From Tenacibaculum sp. (GTDB lineage Bacteria; Bacteroidota; Bacteroidia; Flavobacteriales; Flavobacteriaceae), in assembly GCA_022448525.1 (NCBI GenBank), contig JAKVCX010000001.1, positions 62,001 to 126,000 on the forward strand: a DNA stretch of 64,000 bases. The letters are read 5' to 3'. Of the stretch, positions 38,608 through 46,472 are shown piece by piece; the first letter of the stretch is position 1, and every line of letters begins with the position of its first letter. Both the position numbers and the translations under genes were made by a program. A model generated the notes under the pieces. That model had not been told where the DNA came from. It did no database searches and saw only the letters and a program-made list of their open reading frames with translations.

Positions 38608-40341
38608 ATGACAAACATAAAGACCTTATTACTGCTTAACTTACTACTTTTAAATTTATTAATTTCCGCTCAATCTGCACCTATTGCTATTGACGGAATT
38701 TTTGATGATTGGACATCAAACTTAACTACATATACGGATACAAATGAAGTATTAGATGGCGTTAACTTATTGGAATTTCAAGTTACCAATGATGAAAATT
38801 ATTTATACTTAAGAATTAAAGCAGATAGAGAATTCGACCTAACAGAAGGTAGTCCGATTTTACATAATTTCTTTATTTATATTGACACTGATAACGACTC
38901 AAATACTGGCTTTAGAGTTCGTGATGATTATGGTGCAGAATTAGGAATTGAATTTGCGAATAGAATAGTGTACAACAATTTTACAGGTACTTCTGATCAA
39001 CAAGTAAGATTTTCTGATATTGAGTTCAAATCAGCACCAACAGTTACATCAGACGAATTTGAAATTGCTATTGGAAGAAATGTAATCCCGGATGGAACAA
39101 ATCAATTATTTTCAGGCAACACTATAAAAATTCTTTTTAGAAATCGAGAAAACTTTGATTGGTTACCAAATTTAAACAACGTATTTACATATACTTTCGA
39201 CGAAACTCCAACTACGCCTTATACTCCAATCACATTTGAAAAAACAAACAATTCGCACATTCGAATTGTAGCATATAACACAAAACTCAATTCACTTTTA
39301 AACTCGAGTAAACTCGACGAATACGAACGAATAATGAAAGCTGTTCAACCTGATATTGTTGGGTTTGTTGAAAGTTCTGATACCAATACAAGTTATATTA
39401 AAACTTTATTTGATTCATGGCTTCCTCTAGGAAATTCAGATGGATGGTTTGTTAGGAAACATGGAGGAGAGGTAACCGTTTCTAAATGGGAAATAATTCA
39501 AGAATGGGATTTAAGAAGACAATTTCCGATATTAATTGATTTACCTGATAGTTATGGAACTGATTTGTTATATACAAATGCTCATTTAAATTGTTGCGGT
39601 GCAGACGATGCAAGGCAAGATCAAGCCGACCAATATGCAGCGTTTATATTAGATGCTAAATCAGCAGGAGGAAATATTACTCTACCAGAAGATACTCCTA
39701 TTGTATATTCAGGAGATTTAAATTTAGTTGGTTTGTCTCAACAACTTAAAACATTATTAACTGGAGATATACAAGATACTTTTACTTACGGTGCTGGTGG
39801 ACCATTAGATTGGGATAATACAGATTTAAAAGAAGAAAACGCTTTACAAAGTGATATAAGAATGGGATATACATGGAGATCTGATGGATCTTCATATCCT
39901 CCAGGCAAATTAGATTTTATGATTTTTTCTGATCATGTGTTGACCTCTGAAAAGTCATTTGTAATTCAAACAGAAGTAATGAGTGCCGAACGATTAAACT
40001 TATATGGTTTACAGCAATTTGACACAAGTACTGCATCTGATCATTTTCCTGTTGTTACGGATTTTTCTATTAAAAATAGTACCTTAAGTACTTCAGAAGT
40101 AAGTTTACTTAGAAATGCTATTTATCCAAATCCAAGTTTTGGTGAGTTAAATATTCAACTTAATACTGAAGGAAATTATGCGATAACAATTTTCAATTCT
40201 ATTGGAAGAAATGTATTATCAACGAAGATTTCTTCTTCGAGTATTAAGCTAAATATTGATTCTTTTGCAACTGGATTATATCATTTAAGACTTCGAAATG
40301 ATAAGGGTGAGCAACAAATGGTAAAATTCATTAAAAAGTAA
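38608..40341 (+). CDS. Secreted endonuclease/exonuclease/phosphatase-fold protein with T9SS type A domain
   Basis: A 577-residue secreted protein. A Leu-rich signal peptide ending ISAQ leads into a CBM9/DOMON-like module (IDGIFDDWTSNLTTYTDT, FIYIDTDNDSNTGF). The EEP-fold domain follows: IRIVAYNTKLN, QPDIVGFVES, YTNAHLNCCGADDARQDQ, IVYSGDLNLVG and the closing STASDHFPVV, which together hold the metal- and phosphate-binding Asn, Glu, Asp and His. The last 75 or so residues are a T9SS type A sorting domain (AIYPNPSFGELNIQL, GLYHLRLRND). It could be a nuclease, phosphodiesterase or sphingomyelinase-like enzyme; sequence alone does not decide. The ATG at 38608 gives the clean signal peptide. Confidence 0.88.
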   Translation: MTNIKTLLLLNLLLLNLLISAQSAPIAIDGIFDDWTSNLTTYTDTNEVLDGVNLLEFQVTNDENYLYLRIKADREFDLTEGSPILHNFFIYIDTDNDSNTGFRVRDDYGAELGIEFANRIVYNNFTGTSDQQVRFSDIEFKSAPTVTSDEFEIAIGRNVIPDGTNQLFSGNTIKILFRNRENFDWLPNLNNVFTYTFDETPTTPYTPITFEKTNNSHIRIVAYNTKLNSLLNSSKLDEYERIMKAVQPDIVGFVESSDTNTSYIKTLFDSWLPLGNSDGWFVRKHGGEVTVSKWEIIQEWDLRRQFPILIDLPDSYGTDLLYTNAHLNCCGADDARQDQADQYAAFILDAKSAGGNITLPEDTPIVYSGDLNLVGLSQQLKTLLTGDIQDTFTYGAGGPLDWDNTDLKEENALQSDIRMGYTWRSDGSSYPPGKLDFMIFSDHVLTSEKSFVIQTEVMSAERLNLYGLQQFDTSTASDHFPVVTDFSIKNSTLSTSEVSLLRNAIYPNPSFGELNIQLNTEGNYAITIFNSIGRNVLSTKISSSSIKLNIDSFATGLYHLRLRNDKGEQQMVKFIKK

Positions 40342-40346
40342 ATGAT

Positions 40347-41171
40347 TTAACTCTTTTGCCAGTAAACTCCGGTCCAATCGATTGTTTTTATTTCGTCGGT
40401 AATGTTGTGTTCTTTTCTAAAATCAAGAACCGCTTGTTTACAAGCTTTCACAGCACCCCAATCATCGATAATAATAAAACCTCCTTTAGAAAGTTTATGA
40501 TATAAGTTTACCAATCCATCCATAGTTGATTCGTACATATCGCCATCTAATCTAATAATCGATAATTTTTCAATTGGAGCTACTGGCAAAGTATCTTTGA
40601 ACCATCCTTTTAAGAACTTGACATTATCATCAAGTAAATTATATTTTCTAAAATTGTTTTGAACCACTTCAAGAGGAATGGCTAATTCTTCTTTTGTATC
40701 GTGCAAATCTCCTTTATCCGCAGCATACTTATCTGCATTTGGTTTTGGCAATCCTTGGAAAGAATCGGCCACCCAAACATTTCTATCTGTAATACCTGCA
40801 TCATGCAAAAGTGCTTTCATAAAAATAGTAGCACCTCCACGCCAAACTCCCGTTTCAATTAAATCTCCAGGAACATTGTTTTTCACAACTTCTTCAAAGC
40901 AAAATTGAATATTATCGAGTCTTTTACGACCGATCATTGTATCTGCATAAGAAGGCCAATCTTTACCAACCTCACGAGTATCAGTATTATTAAACTTACA
41001 AATTGCCAGATGCCATTTTCTAAGAAACAAATCTAACCTACGAACCATTCCTAATTTCCAACTGAAATTATTATCATCTAACGGAATATATTCGCCATGT
41101 TCAAGACGTTCTGGATTTACGGCATCCAACAATTGTTTTTTAATATGATCAATGTAAACGGGATTATTCAT
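40347..41171 (-). CDS. TylF/MycF-type class I O-methyltransferase
   Basis: A 274-residue SAM-dependent methyltransferase of the macrocin O-methyltransferase family. The SAM site is VPGDLIETGVWRGGATIFMK, and the metal and substrate loop is IRLDGDMYESTMDGLVNLY with GGFIIIDDWG. Family members methylate sugar hydroxyls, often in surface glycans or antibiotics. No glycan genes are adjacent, so the acceptor is unknown. Its stop is 5 bases from that of the EEP gene, convergent. Confidence 0.9.
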   Translation of the reverse strand: MNNPVYIDHIKKQLLDAVNPERLEHGEYIPLDDNNFSWKLGMVRRLDLFLRKWHLAICKFNNTDTREVGKDWPSYADTMIGRKRLDNIQFCFEEVVKNNVPGDLIETGVWRGGATIFMKALLHDAGITDRNVWVADSFQGLPKPNADKYAADKGDLHDTKEELAIPLEVVQNNFRKYNLLDDNVKFLKGWFKDTLPVAPIEKLSIIRLDGDMYESTMDGLVNLYHKLSKGGFIIIDDWGAVKACKQAVLDFRKEHNITDEIKTIDWTGVYWQKS

Positions 41172-41262
41172 GATTTTGGTTACTTAATTTTTGTTTCAGA
41201 AAAATAAATTATCGTTCTCAAACATAACAAATATTAAGTTGGTTTTAAAATCCTACTTCCAT

Positions 41263-41985
41263 TTAATTGATCATAGGAATCTCTATTAAAAGTAATTCTG
41301 ATTTCGAATTAGATTTTATATTAAAATTAGAAGTATTTGAAATACCGAGTGCATCTCTTTGTCCAAAAGAGGTATCATCAACGGTAACTTCTCCGCTAAT
41401 ATTCATCACATAAACTCCATTTTTATCTGACTTTAAATCATATCTAAAACTAGAATCTTCATCTAAATCTACTCGAGATAGTTTTGCGTTTTGATGAATT
41501 TTTAATCCACTTTCACTTGCATCATCTAACGAACTAACTAAAACTTGAAGTTTATTCTTTCTATCTTCTGGATTAAATGTCGCCTGATTGTATCTTGGTG
41601 TTACTCCCATTTTATCAGGAATAATCCAAATTTGAAAAAGACTTAAATAATCGTCTGTTGATCCGTTCATTTCAGAATGATAAATTCCAGTTCCTGCAGA
41701 CATTACCTGCACTTCATTTGGTTCAACAAATAACCATTCATTCGACATACTGTCTTTATGTTTTAGTTTTCCACTTAATGGAATGGTAATAATTTCCATA
41801 TTCTGATGTGGATGTTTACCAAAACCAGTTCCTGGAGCAATAATATCGTCATTTAAAACTCGTAATGCTCCAAAATTCATTCTTTCTGGGTTATAAAAAT
41901 TTGCAAAACTAAAAGAATGACTTGCTTGTAACCATCCATGGTTTGCAAAACCTCTAGTATCTGCACTAAACTTTTCTAATTTCAT
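41263..41985 (-). CDS. Pirin-family protein (YhaK-like)
   Basis: A 240-residue bicupin of the pirin family, with FANFYNPERMNFGALRVLND, the metal-binding GFGKHPHQNMEIITI and AGTGIYHSEMN. The visible histidines and glutamate match the iron site of quercetinase-active pirins. It is the last gene of a five-gene operon with DoxX, OsmC, FMN reductase and MarR proteins, which points to a role in oxidative or electrophile stress. Confidence 0.93.
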   Translation of the reverse strand: MKLEKFSADTRGFANHGWLQASHSFSFANFYNPERMNFGALRVLNDDIIAPGTGFGKHPHQNMEIITIPLSGKLKHKDSMSNEWLFVEPNEVQVMSAGTGIYHSEMNGSTDDYLSLFQIWIIPDKMGVTPRYNQATFNPEDRKNKLQVLVSSLDDASESGLKIHQNAKLSRVDLDEDSSFRYDLKSDKNGVYVMNISGEVTVDDTSFGQRDALGISNTSNFNIKSNSKSELLLIEIPMIN

Positions 41986-41992
41986 GATTATA

Positions 41993-42433
41993 CTATCTAA
42001 TTTTATCTAATAAATCGCTCAAAATACCTGCTTCCTCTTCACTTAACCTTTCAATTAAATCAAAATCTGTCATCGATTTATCCAATTCTGATAATAATAA
42101 AAGTCCTTCTTCTGTAATATTTACATAAACGACTCTTCTATCACTATCGCAACGAGACCTTTCAATAAGATGTTTTTCAAGAAGCTTATCCATTAATCTG
42201 GTAACATTAGGAGCTCGATCAACCATTCTATCTTTTACAATTTGAACCTTAGTTTTTTCAGCTGCTCCTCTTAAGATTCGAAGTATATTATATTGCTGTG
42301 GAGAAATACCATAAGGTTTAAAAAACTCAACTTCTCTTGCATTAATCCAACTTGCTGTATACTTTATATTTAAAAAAGCTTTTAGCTTATTATTTTCAAA
42401 CTTTGTATTAATATCCTTAGATATATCTCCCAT
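41993..42433 (-). CDS. MarR-family transcriptional regulator
   Basis: A 146-residue winged-helix regulator with the MarR core: FFKPYGISPQQYNILRILRG, the recognition helix region RAPNVTRLMDKLLEKHLIER and the wing CDSDRRVVYVNITEEG. Cys118 in the wing (SRCDSDRR) is a possible redox sensor. It is encoded inside the operon it probably controls; the best operator candidate is the 14-bp-arm palindrome at 43752-43781. Confidence 0.93.
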   Translation of the reverse strand: MGDISKDINTKFENNKLKAFLNIKYTASWINAREVEFFKPYGISPQQYNILRILRGAAEKTKVQIVKDRMVDRAPNVTRLMDKLLEKHLIERSRCDSDRRVVYVNITEEGLLLLSELDKSMTDFDLIERLSEEEAGILSDLLDKIR

Positions 42434-42435
42434 AA

Positions 42436-42966
42436 TTAAATTGTATTTTCAAAAGCGCTTACCGCTGCTGATAATTGTGAATCTAATTCTTCATTAACAA
42501 TAGCTCCTTCTTTGAAATTATCGTAAAAACTACCTAAAGAAAACTTGGTAATTCCTGCCGCTCCCATGTGCGGAAATGTTCCTTCTGCAGCAGCTAAAAC
42601 TGTTGCTCCACCTCTTCCTCCAGGAGAAGTCGCCATTAATAAAACTTGTTTGTTTCTGAAAACCTCTCTGTTCTTTCTTGAAACCCAATCAAACAGATTC
42701 TTAAATGCTGCGGCATAAGATCCATTATGCTCTGCTAACGAAACAATAAATCCATCGTATTTATCTAACTCACTATTAAAGTTTTCCGCTCCTTTTGGAT
42801 ATTCATTATTCTTTTCAAAATCTTCACTAAACAATGGAACTTCAAAATCGTTTAAATCTAAAACTGTTACCTCTGCGGAAGTAATTTTCGACCCTGCATA
42901 AGTTGCTAATTGTTTATTTATTGATGTACTACTTGTACTACCTGCAAATGCTGCTATTTTTTTCAT
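42436..42966 (-). CDS. NADPH-dependent FMN reductase
   Basis: A 176-residue flavodoxin-fold oxidoreductase. The FMN phosphate loop is AGSTSSTSINKQLATYA, and ATSPGGRGGATVLAAAE binds the isoalloxazine ring. Such enzymes reduce quinones, azo compounds or chromate. The gene overlaps osmC by four bases (ATGA) and is followed 2 bases later by marR, consistent with quinone or electrophile detoxification. Confidence 0.92.
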   Translation of the reverse strand: MKKIAAFAGSTSSTSINKQLATYAGSKITSAEVTVLDLNDFEVPLFSEDFEKNNEYPKGAENFNSELDKYDGFIVSLAEHNGSYAAAFKNLFDWVSRKNREVFRNKQVLLMATSPGGRGGATVLAAAEGTFPHMGAAGITKFSLGSFYDNFKEGAIVNEELDSQLSAAVSAFENTI

Positions 42967-43361
42967 ATGATATTACTTTCTATTAAATTTTCTCCTTTTA
43001 TTATTCTTGCTACAGGACATTTTCCTGCTATTTCTTTTAATCTATTTTTTTGTTCCTTAGTTGGTTCTTTTTCGAAGGAAATATCTTCCACAAAAACTTG
43101 AGAAACTCCATTCTCAGTTTGTACTGATTTTTGTGTAATGTTAACTGATATTTCTCCTAACTCCCAACCTTTACGCTGCGAATACATGCGTAAAGTTATA
43201 GCTACACAACTCCCTAATGCTGTAAGTAAATACTCAACAGGAGTTGGTGCGTTATCATCTCCTCCAACAGTTAAAGGCTCGTCTACTACAGCGAAGTGTT
43301 GACGCATTTTTGATTCCGCTAAATAGTCGCGGTTTGATAATTTTACTTCTGCTTTATTCAT
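42963..43361 (-). CDS. OsmC-family peroxiredoxin-like protein
   Basis: A 132-residue OsmC/Ohr-fold protein. The two redox cysteines are present in LGSCVAITLRMYSQRK and AGKCPVARII. It is predicted to reduce organic hydroperoxides by thiol chemistry in the cytosol. It overlaps the doxX gene by eight bases and the FMN reductase gene by four. Confidence 0.92.
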   Translation of the reverse strand: MNKAEVKLSNRDYLAESKMRQHFAVVDEPLTVGGDDNAPTPVEYLLTALGSCVAITLRMYSQRKGWELGEISVNITQKSVQTENGVSQVFVEDISFEKEPTKEQKNRLKEIAGKCPVARIIKGENLIESNII

Positions 43362-43710
43362 TTATTTTTTTGCTAAAAAAGTATGATGTTATTACTAAAA
43401 CAAATCCTATTACAGCTCCCATTTGCTCGCCATCACCAATCATGATATGAGCAAAAAATGCTAAAAGCGTATTGAAAAAGAATCCAGCGTATGCCCACTC
43501 TTTAATTGATTTGTTTTTTACAAACCACAAAGCAATGATTCCTAAAACTTTTGCAGTTGCTAGCGGATAAATCAAATAAGTTGGGTAACCCATACCTTCA
43601 AAAGCTTTTACAATCATTTCGTGATTAAACAAATACATGCTAACTGAAAACAACATTAAAAGTGTTAGTAATCCCGTTGAAACGTAATAAATGATTTTAT
43701 TTTTTTTCAT
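43354..43710 (-). CDS. DoxX-family membrane protein
   Basis: A 118-residue protein with four hydrophobic helices. The DoxX pattern is seen in EGMGYPTYLIYPLATAKVLGI and the late FFFNTLLAFFAHIMIGD. It is the first gene of the stress operon. Family members pair with redox partners in thiol and quinone homeostasis, although the biochemical function is not settled. Confidence 0.88.
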   Translation of the reverse strand: MKKNKIIYYVSTGLLTLLMLFSVSMYLFNHEMIVKAFEGMGYPTYLIYPLATAKVLGIIALWFVKNKSIKEWAYAGFFFNTLLAFFAHIMIGDGEQMGAVIGFVLVITSYFFSKKINE

Positions 43711-43736
43711 GGTGTAGTTTATTAGTTAATACAGTA

Positions 43737-43744
43737 CAAAGTTA
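43737..43744 (-). promoter_or_regulatory. -7 element TAACTTTG of the doxX operon, with -33 TTG
   Basis: The minus strand reads TAACTTTG. A TTGG lies 19 bases upstream in the centre of the palindrome at 43752-43781, which is the expected -33 to -7 spacing. This is the best complete Bacteroidota promoter in the window. Confidence 0.7.
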
Positions 43745-43751
43745 AAAAATT

Positions 43752-43781
43752 TAAATTTATTTTCCAAGGAAAATAAATTTA
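43752..43781. promoter_or_regulatory. Perfect inverted repeat, 14-bp arms, overlapping the doxX -33 box
   Basis: TAAATTTATTTTCC and its complement are separated by two bases. The site covers the -33 TTG of the doxX promoter and lies 51 bases before the -7 element of the divergent MarR-GNAT gene. No T run follows, so a repressor operator is much more likely than a terminator. The operon-encoded MarR protein is the obvious candidate. Confidence 0.65.
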
Positions 43782-43832
43782 TGGAAAATAATTTAATCAC
43801 ATACTTTATCTTAAAGAATAGAAATATATTTT

Positions 43833-43840
43833 TAAATTTG
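43833..43840 (+). promoter_or_regulatory. -7 element TAAATTTG of the MarR-GNAT gene
   Basis: TAAATTTG matches TAnnTTTG and lies 31 bases before the ATG at 43872. Confidence 0.5.
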
Positions 43841-43871
43841 CATAAGCACTTATATAAATTAAAATGATAGT

Positions 43872-44825
43872 ATGGATGCATTACAAGGTATTGGTGAAAT
43901 CGGAATAGGATCAAGACTTAAAAGATTAAGTGAATACATGATGAAAGAAACACAAGTAGTTTACGATAATCTTGGTGTAGACTTCGATCCGTATTTATTT
44001 CCAACATTTAAAGTAATTCTTCACAAAAAAGAAGTTACCAATACTGAGATAAATAAAAGTTTAAAAACATCACAACCAGCAACAACTCAAGTTATAAACA
44101 AACTTGAGAAAAAAGGATTAATCGTATTAAACGAACATCCTAGCGACAAACGTAAAAAGGTTATTTCTTTATCTAAAAAAGGAAATGATTTAGTTAAAGA
44201 CATTCAACCTTTATGGAAAAGTATTGAGCATACAATAAAAGAGTATACTCGAATTACATCAGACTCTTTAATAGAACATATAAACTGTTTAGAGAAAAAA
44301 TTTATTGAAAAAAACTTTAGTGACGCAATTATGGAACATTACACATTAAACCATAAACAACAATTAGAAATTACAAATTTTAATAAGGAATACGCTCAGT
44401 ATTTCTATGAACTAAACATAGAATGGCTAAAAACTTATTTCTATGTTGAACCTTTTGATGAAGAAGTTTTAAGTAAACCACAAAAATATATTATTGACAA
44501 AGGAGGACATATTTTCTTCGCAAAATTAAATGATGAAGTTGTTGGCACAGTAGCTTTAATGCCTTTAGACGATGACGGAACATTTGAATTGACAAAAATG
44601 GCTGTTTCTCCAAAACATAGAGGTTATAAAATCGGTCAACAATTAATGACAAAATGTATTGATTTCGCCAAGGAGAATAACTTCAACAAGCTACTACTCT
44701 ATTCTAACACCAAACTTGAAAATGCTATATACATTTATAGAAAGTTCGGTTTTGTTGAAGTACAACTAGAGGAGAACTCTCCATATAAACGAAGTGATAT
44801 AAAAATGGTGTACAAAGGTTTATAA
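43872..44825 (+). CDS. MarR-GNAT fusion protein
   Basis: A 317-residue protein joining a MarR winged helix (about 1-145; TSQPATTQVINKLEKKGLIV, HPSDKRKKVISLSKKG) to a GNAT acetyltransferase (about 165-317; acetyl-CoA loop SPKHRGYKIGQQLM and YSNTKLENAIYIYRKFGFVE). Such fusions exist in several phyla and may sense and acetylate the same small molecule, or acetylate a partner. It is divergent from the doxX operon, with a large palindrome between. The EamA transporter gene follows with its own promoter. Confidence 0.93.
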   Translation: MDALQGIGEIGIGSRLKRLSEYMMKETQVVYDNLGVDFDPYLFPTFKVILHKKEVTNTEINKSLKTSQPATTQVINKLEKKGLIVLNEHPSDKRKKVISLSKKGNDLVKDIQPLWKSIEHTIKEYTRITSDSLIEHINCLEKKFIEKNFSDAIMEHYTLNHKQQLEITNFNKEYAQYFYELNIEWLKTYFYVEPFDEEVLSKPQKYIIDKGGHIFFAKLNDEVVGTVALMPLDDDGTFELTKMAVSPKHRGYKIGQQLMTKCIDFAKENNFNKLLLYSNTKLENAIYIYRKFGFVEVQLEENSPYKRSDIKMVYKGL

Positions 44826-44916
44826 CATTTTTACAGCATCTTAAAACAACTCAAACGGTGTCGTAAAATCTTACCGATTACTTATAAATCATAAGGCCTA
44901 AATCATTCATAATAGC

Positions 44917-44924
44917 TAGTTTTG
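44917..44924 (+). promoter_or_regulatory. -7 element TAGTTTTG of the EamA transporter gene
   Basis: TAGTTTTG matches TAnnTTTG and lies 27 bases before the ATG at 44952. Confidence 0.5.
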
Positions 44925-44951
44925 CAGCTTTCAAATTAAAAAACGGTAATT

Positions 44952-45854
44952 ATGTGGATGTATTTAGGTCTTTTAGCTGCACTTTTTCTAGGTTTACACA
45001 ACTTATGCAAAAAACATGCAGTTCAAAACAATGAAGTATATCCTGTACTTTTAGGAACCTTAATTAGTGGACTTTTACTTTTATTACCTTTTTATATTGG
45101 TTCACATTTTTTTCCTGAAGTAACTCAAAAAGCCGGATTTATTATTCAAGATATTCCATTAGAAAAACATGGCTTTATTTTCATAAAGTCAATGATTATG
45201 TGTTCTTCTTGGATTTTAGCATACCAAGCTTTAAAACATTTACCTTTAACTATTGTTGCTCCTATTCGTTCCGGTGGGCCATTTTTTACTTTTTTAGGAG
45301 CGATATTCATTTATCAAGAAAGACCAAGTTTATATCAATGGATAGGTTTCTTTTTAATTATTTTTTCTGTGTATTTATATTCTCAAGTAGGAAAAAAAGA
45401 AGGAATTATTTTTAAAAGCAACAAATGGATTTATGCTATTATTGGAGCAACCTTTTTAGGAGCTTCAAGTGGTTTATACGATAAGTTTCTAATTCAGAAA
45501 ATTAGTTTAAACCCACAAACATTACAATTTTGGTTTTGTTTTTATTGTATTTTAATATTACTCATTGTTTTAAGTATTATTTGGTTTCCTAAGGTTGAGA
45601 AACGAAAAGCTTTTAAATGGCGTTGGTCAATTCCCGCTGTTGGAATTTTATTACAAACTGCCGATTACTTTTATTTCAAAGCACTTCAAGATCCTGAAGC
45701 TTTAATCATGCTATTATCTGCAATTAAAAGAAGTCAATTAATTATTGCTGTAGTACTAGGAGGTATTTTATTTAAAGAGAAAAATAAACGTAAAAAACTC
45801 TTGCCTTTAGCAGGTATTATGATTGGTGTTGCGCTGATTTTGTATTCTAGGTAA
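44952..45854 (+). CDS. EamA/DMT-superfamily transporter
   Basis: A 300-residue inner-membrane protein with about ten hydrophobic helices in two EamA halves; the first half has KHLPLTIVAPIRSGGPFFTF and the second the AIKRSQLIIAVVLGGILFKE repeat. The family exports metabolites such as amino acids, or imports sugars and nucleotides; substrate cannot be read. It begins MWMYLGLLAALFLGLHNLCK. Its stop directly abuts that of the minus-strand lipoprotein gene. Confidence 0.9.
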   Translation: MWMYLGLLAALFLGLHNLCKKHAVQNNEVYPVLLGTLISGLLLLLPFYIGSHFFPEVTQKAGFIIQDIPLEKHGFIFIKSMIMCSSWILAYQALKHLPLTIVAPIRSGGPFFTFLGAIFIYQERPSLYQWIGFFLIIFSVYLYSQVGKKEGIIFKSNKWIYAIIGATFLGASSGLYDKFLIQKISLNPQTLQFWFCFYCILILLIVLSIIWFPKVEKRKAFKWRWSIPAVGILLQTADYFYFKALQDPEALIMLLSAIKRSQLIIAVVLGGILFKEKNKRKKLLPLAGIMIGVALILYSR

Positions 45855-46472
45855 TTACATACCAAAATGATCCCTTAAGTACCCTGAAGCCATTTTTGAA
45901 GTATTAAAGTTATTGAAGAGTGATTTATCAACATTATATTCAAGAAACTTTCTGAAATCATCTATTTTTTTGATATCCCTATCAGTACTAAATAAACTGA
46001 GGCTTATAATATAATCTTCAAATACCAATTTTCTGATATGACAATAATATGTATCGGAATAATCAAACTCATAAGCAAACAAAACACAACCCTTTTTTTT
46101 ATTGAAAAACTTATCTTTCCACACCAAATTTCTTCCATGTTCTACTTCGATTAACTCATATTCCAACTTGTACAGATCAGAAAACTCCAGATAATCCTTT
46201 TCTTTCTTATTGAATCTTCTAGCAGTAACCATTATAAAATTAGAAGAATTCTTATCTTTTAAATACAAATCTGACTTATGAATAAAACCCGGACCGACAT
46301 TTTGTATTTCCATTTCTTTTTCAAATCTTCTTCTATCATAACTTTCATAGTAATCAGGAAAATGAACCTCTTTTTCAAGAAAATCAAAACTTTTAGAATT
46401 TTCAATCTTCCCACCTCTACAACCTAAAAAAATGAAAAGAAGTAATACCAACAATTTATAAAATTTATTCAT
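45855..46472 (-). CDS. Lipoprotein of unknown function
   Basis: A 205-residue lipoprotein from the ATG at 46472, which yields the signal MNKFYKLLVLLLFIFLGC; the 21 extra residues of the longer frame (basic, no signal) are unlikely. The mature part is mixed alpha/beta with many aromatic and charged residues (YYESYDRRRFEKEMEIQNVG, FAYEFDYSDTYYC). I recognise no domain. Its start overlaps the stop of the 571-residue membrane protein gene by eight bases, so it belongs to that operon. Confidence 0.7.
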   Translation of the reverse strand: MNKFYKLLVLLLFIFLGCRGGKIENSKSFDFLEKEVHFPDYYESYDRRRFEKEMEIQNVGPGFIHKSDLYLKDKNSSNFIMVTARRFNKKEKDYLEFSDLYKLEYELIEVEHGRNLVWKDKFFNKKKGCVLFAYEFDYSDTYYCHIRKLVFEDYIISLSLFSTDRDIKKIDDFRKFLEYNVDKSLFNNFNTSKMASGYLRDHFGM

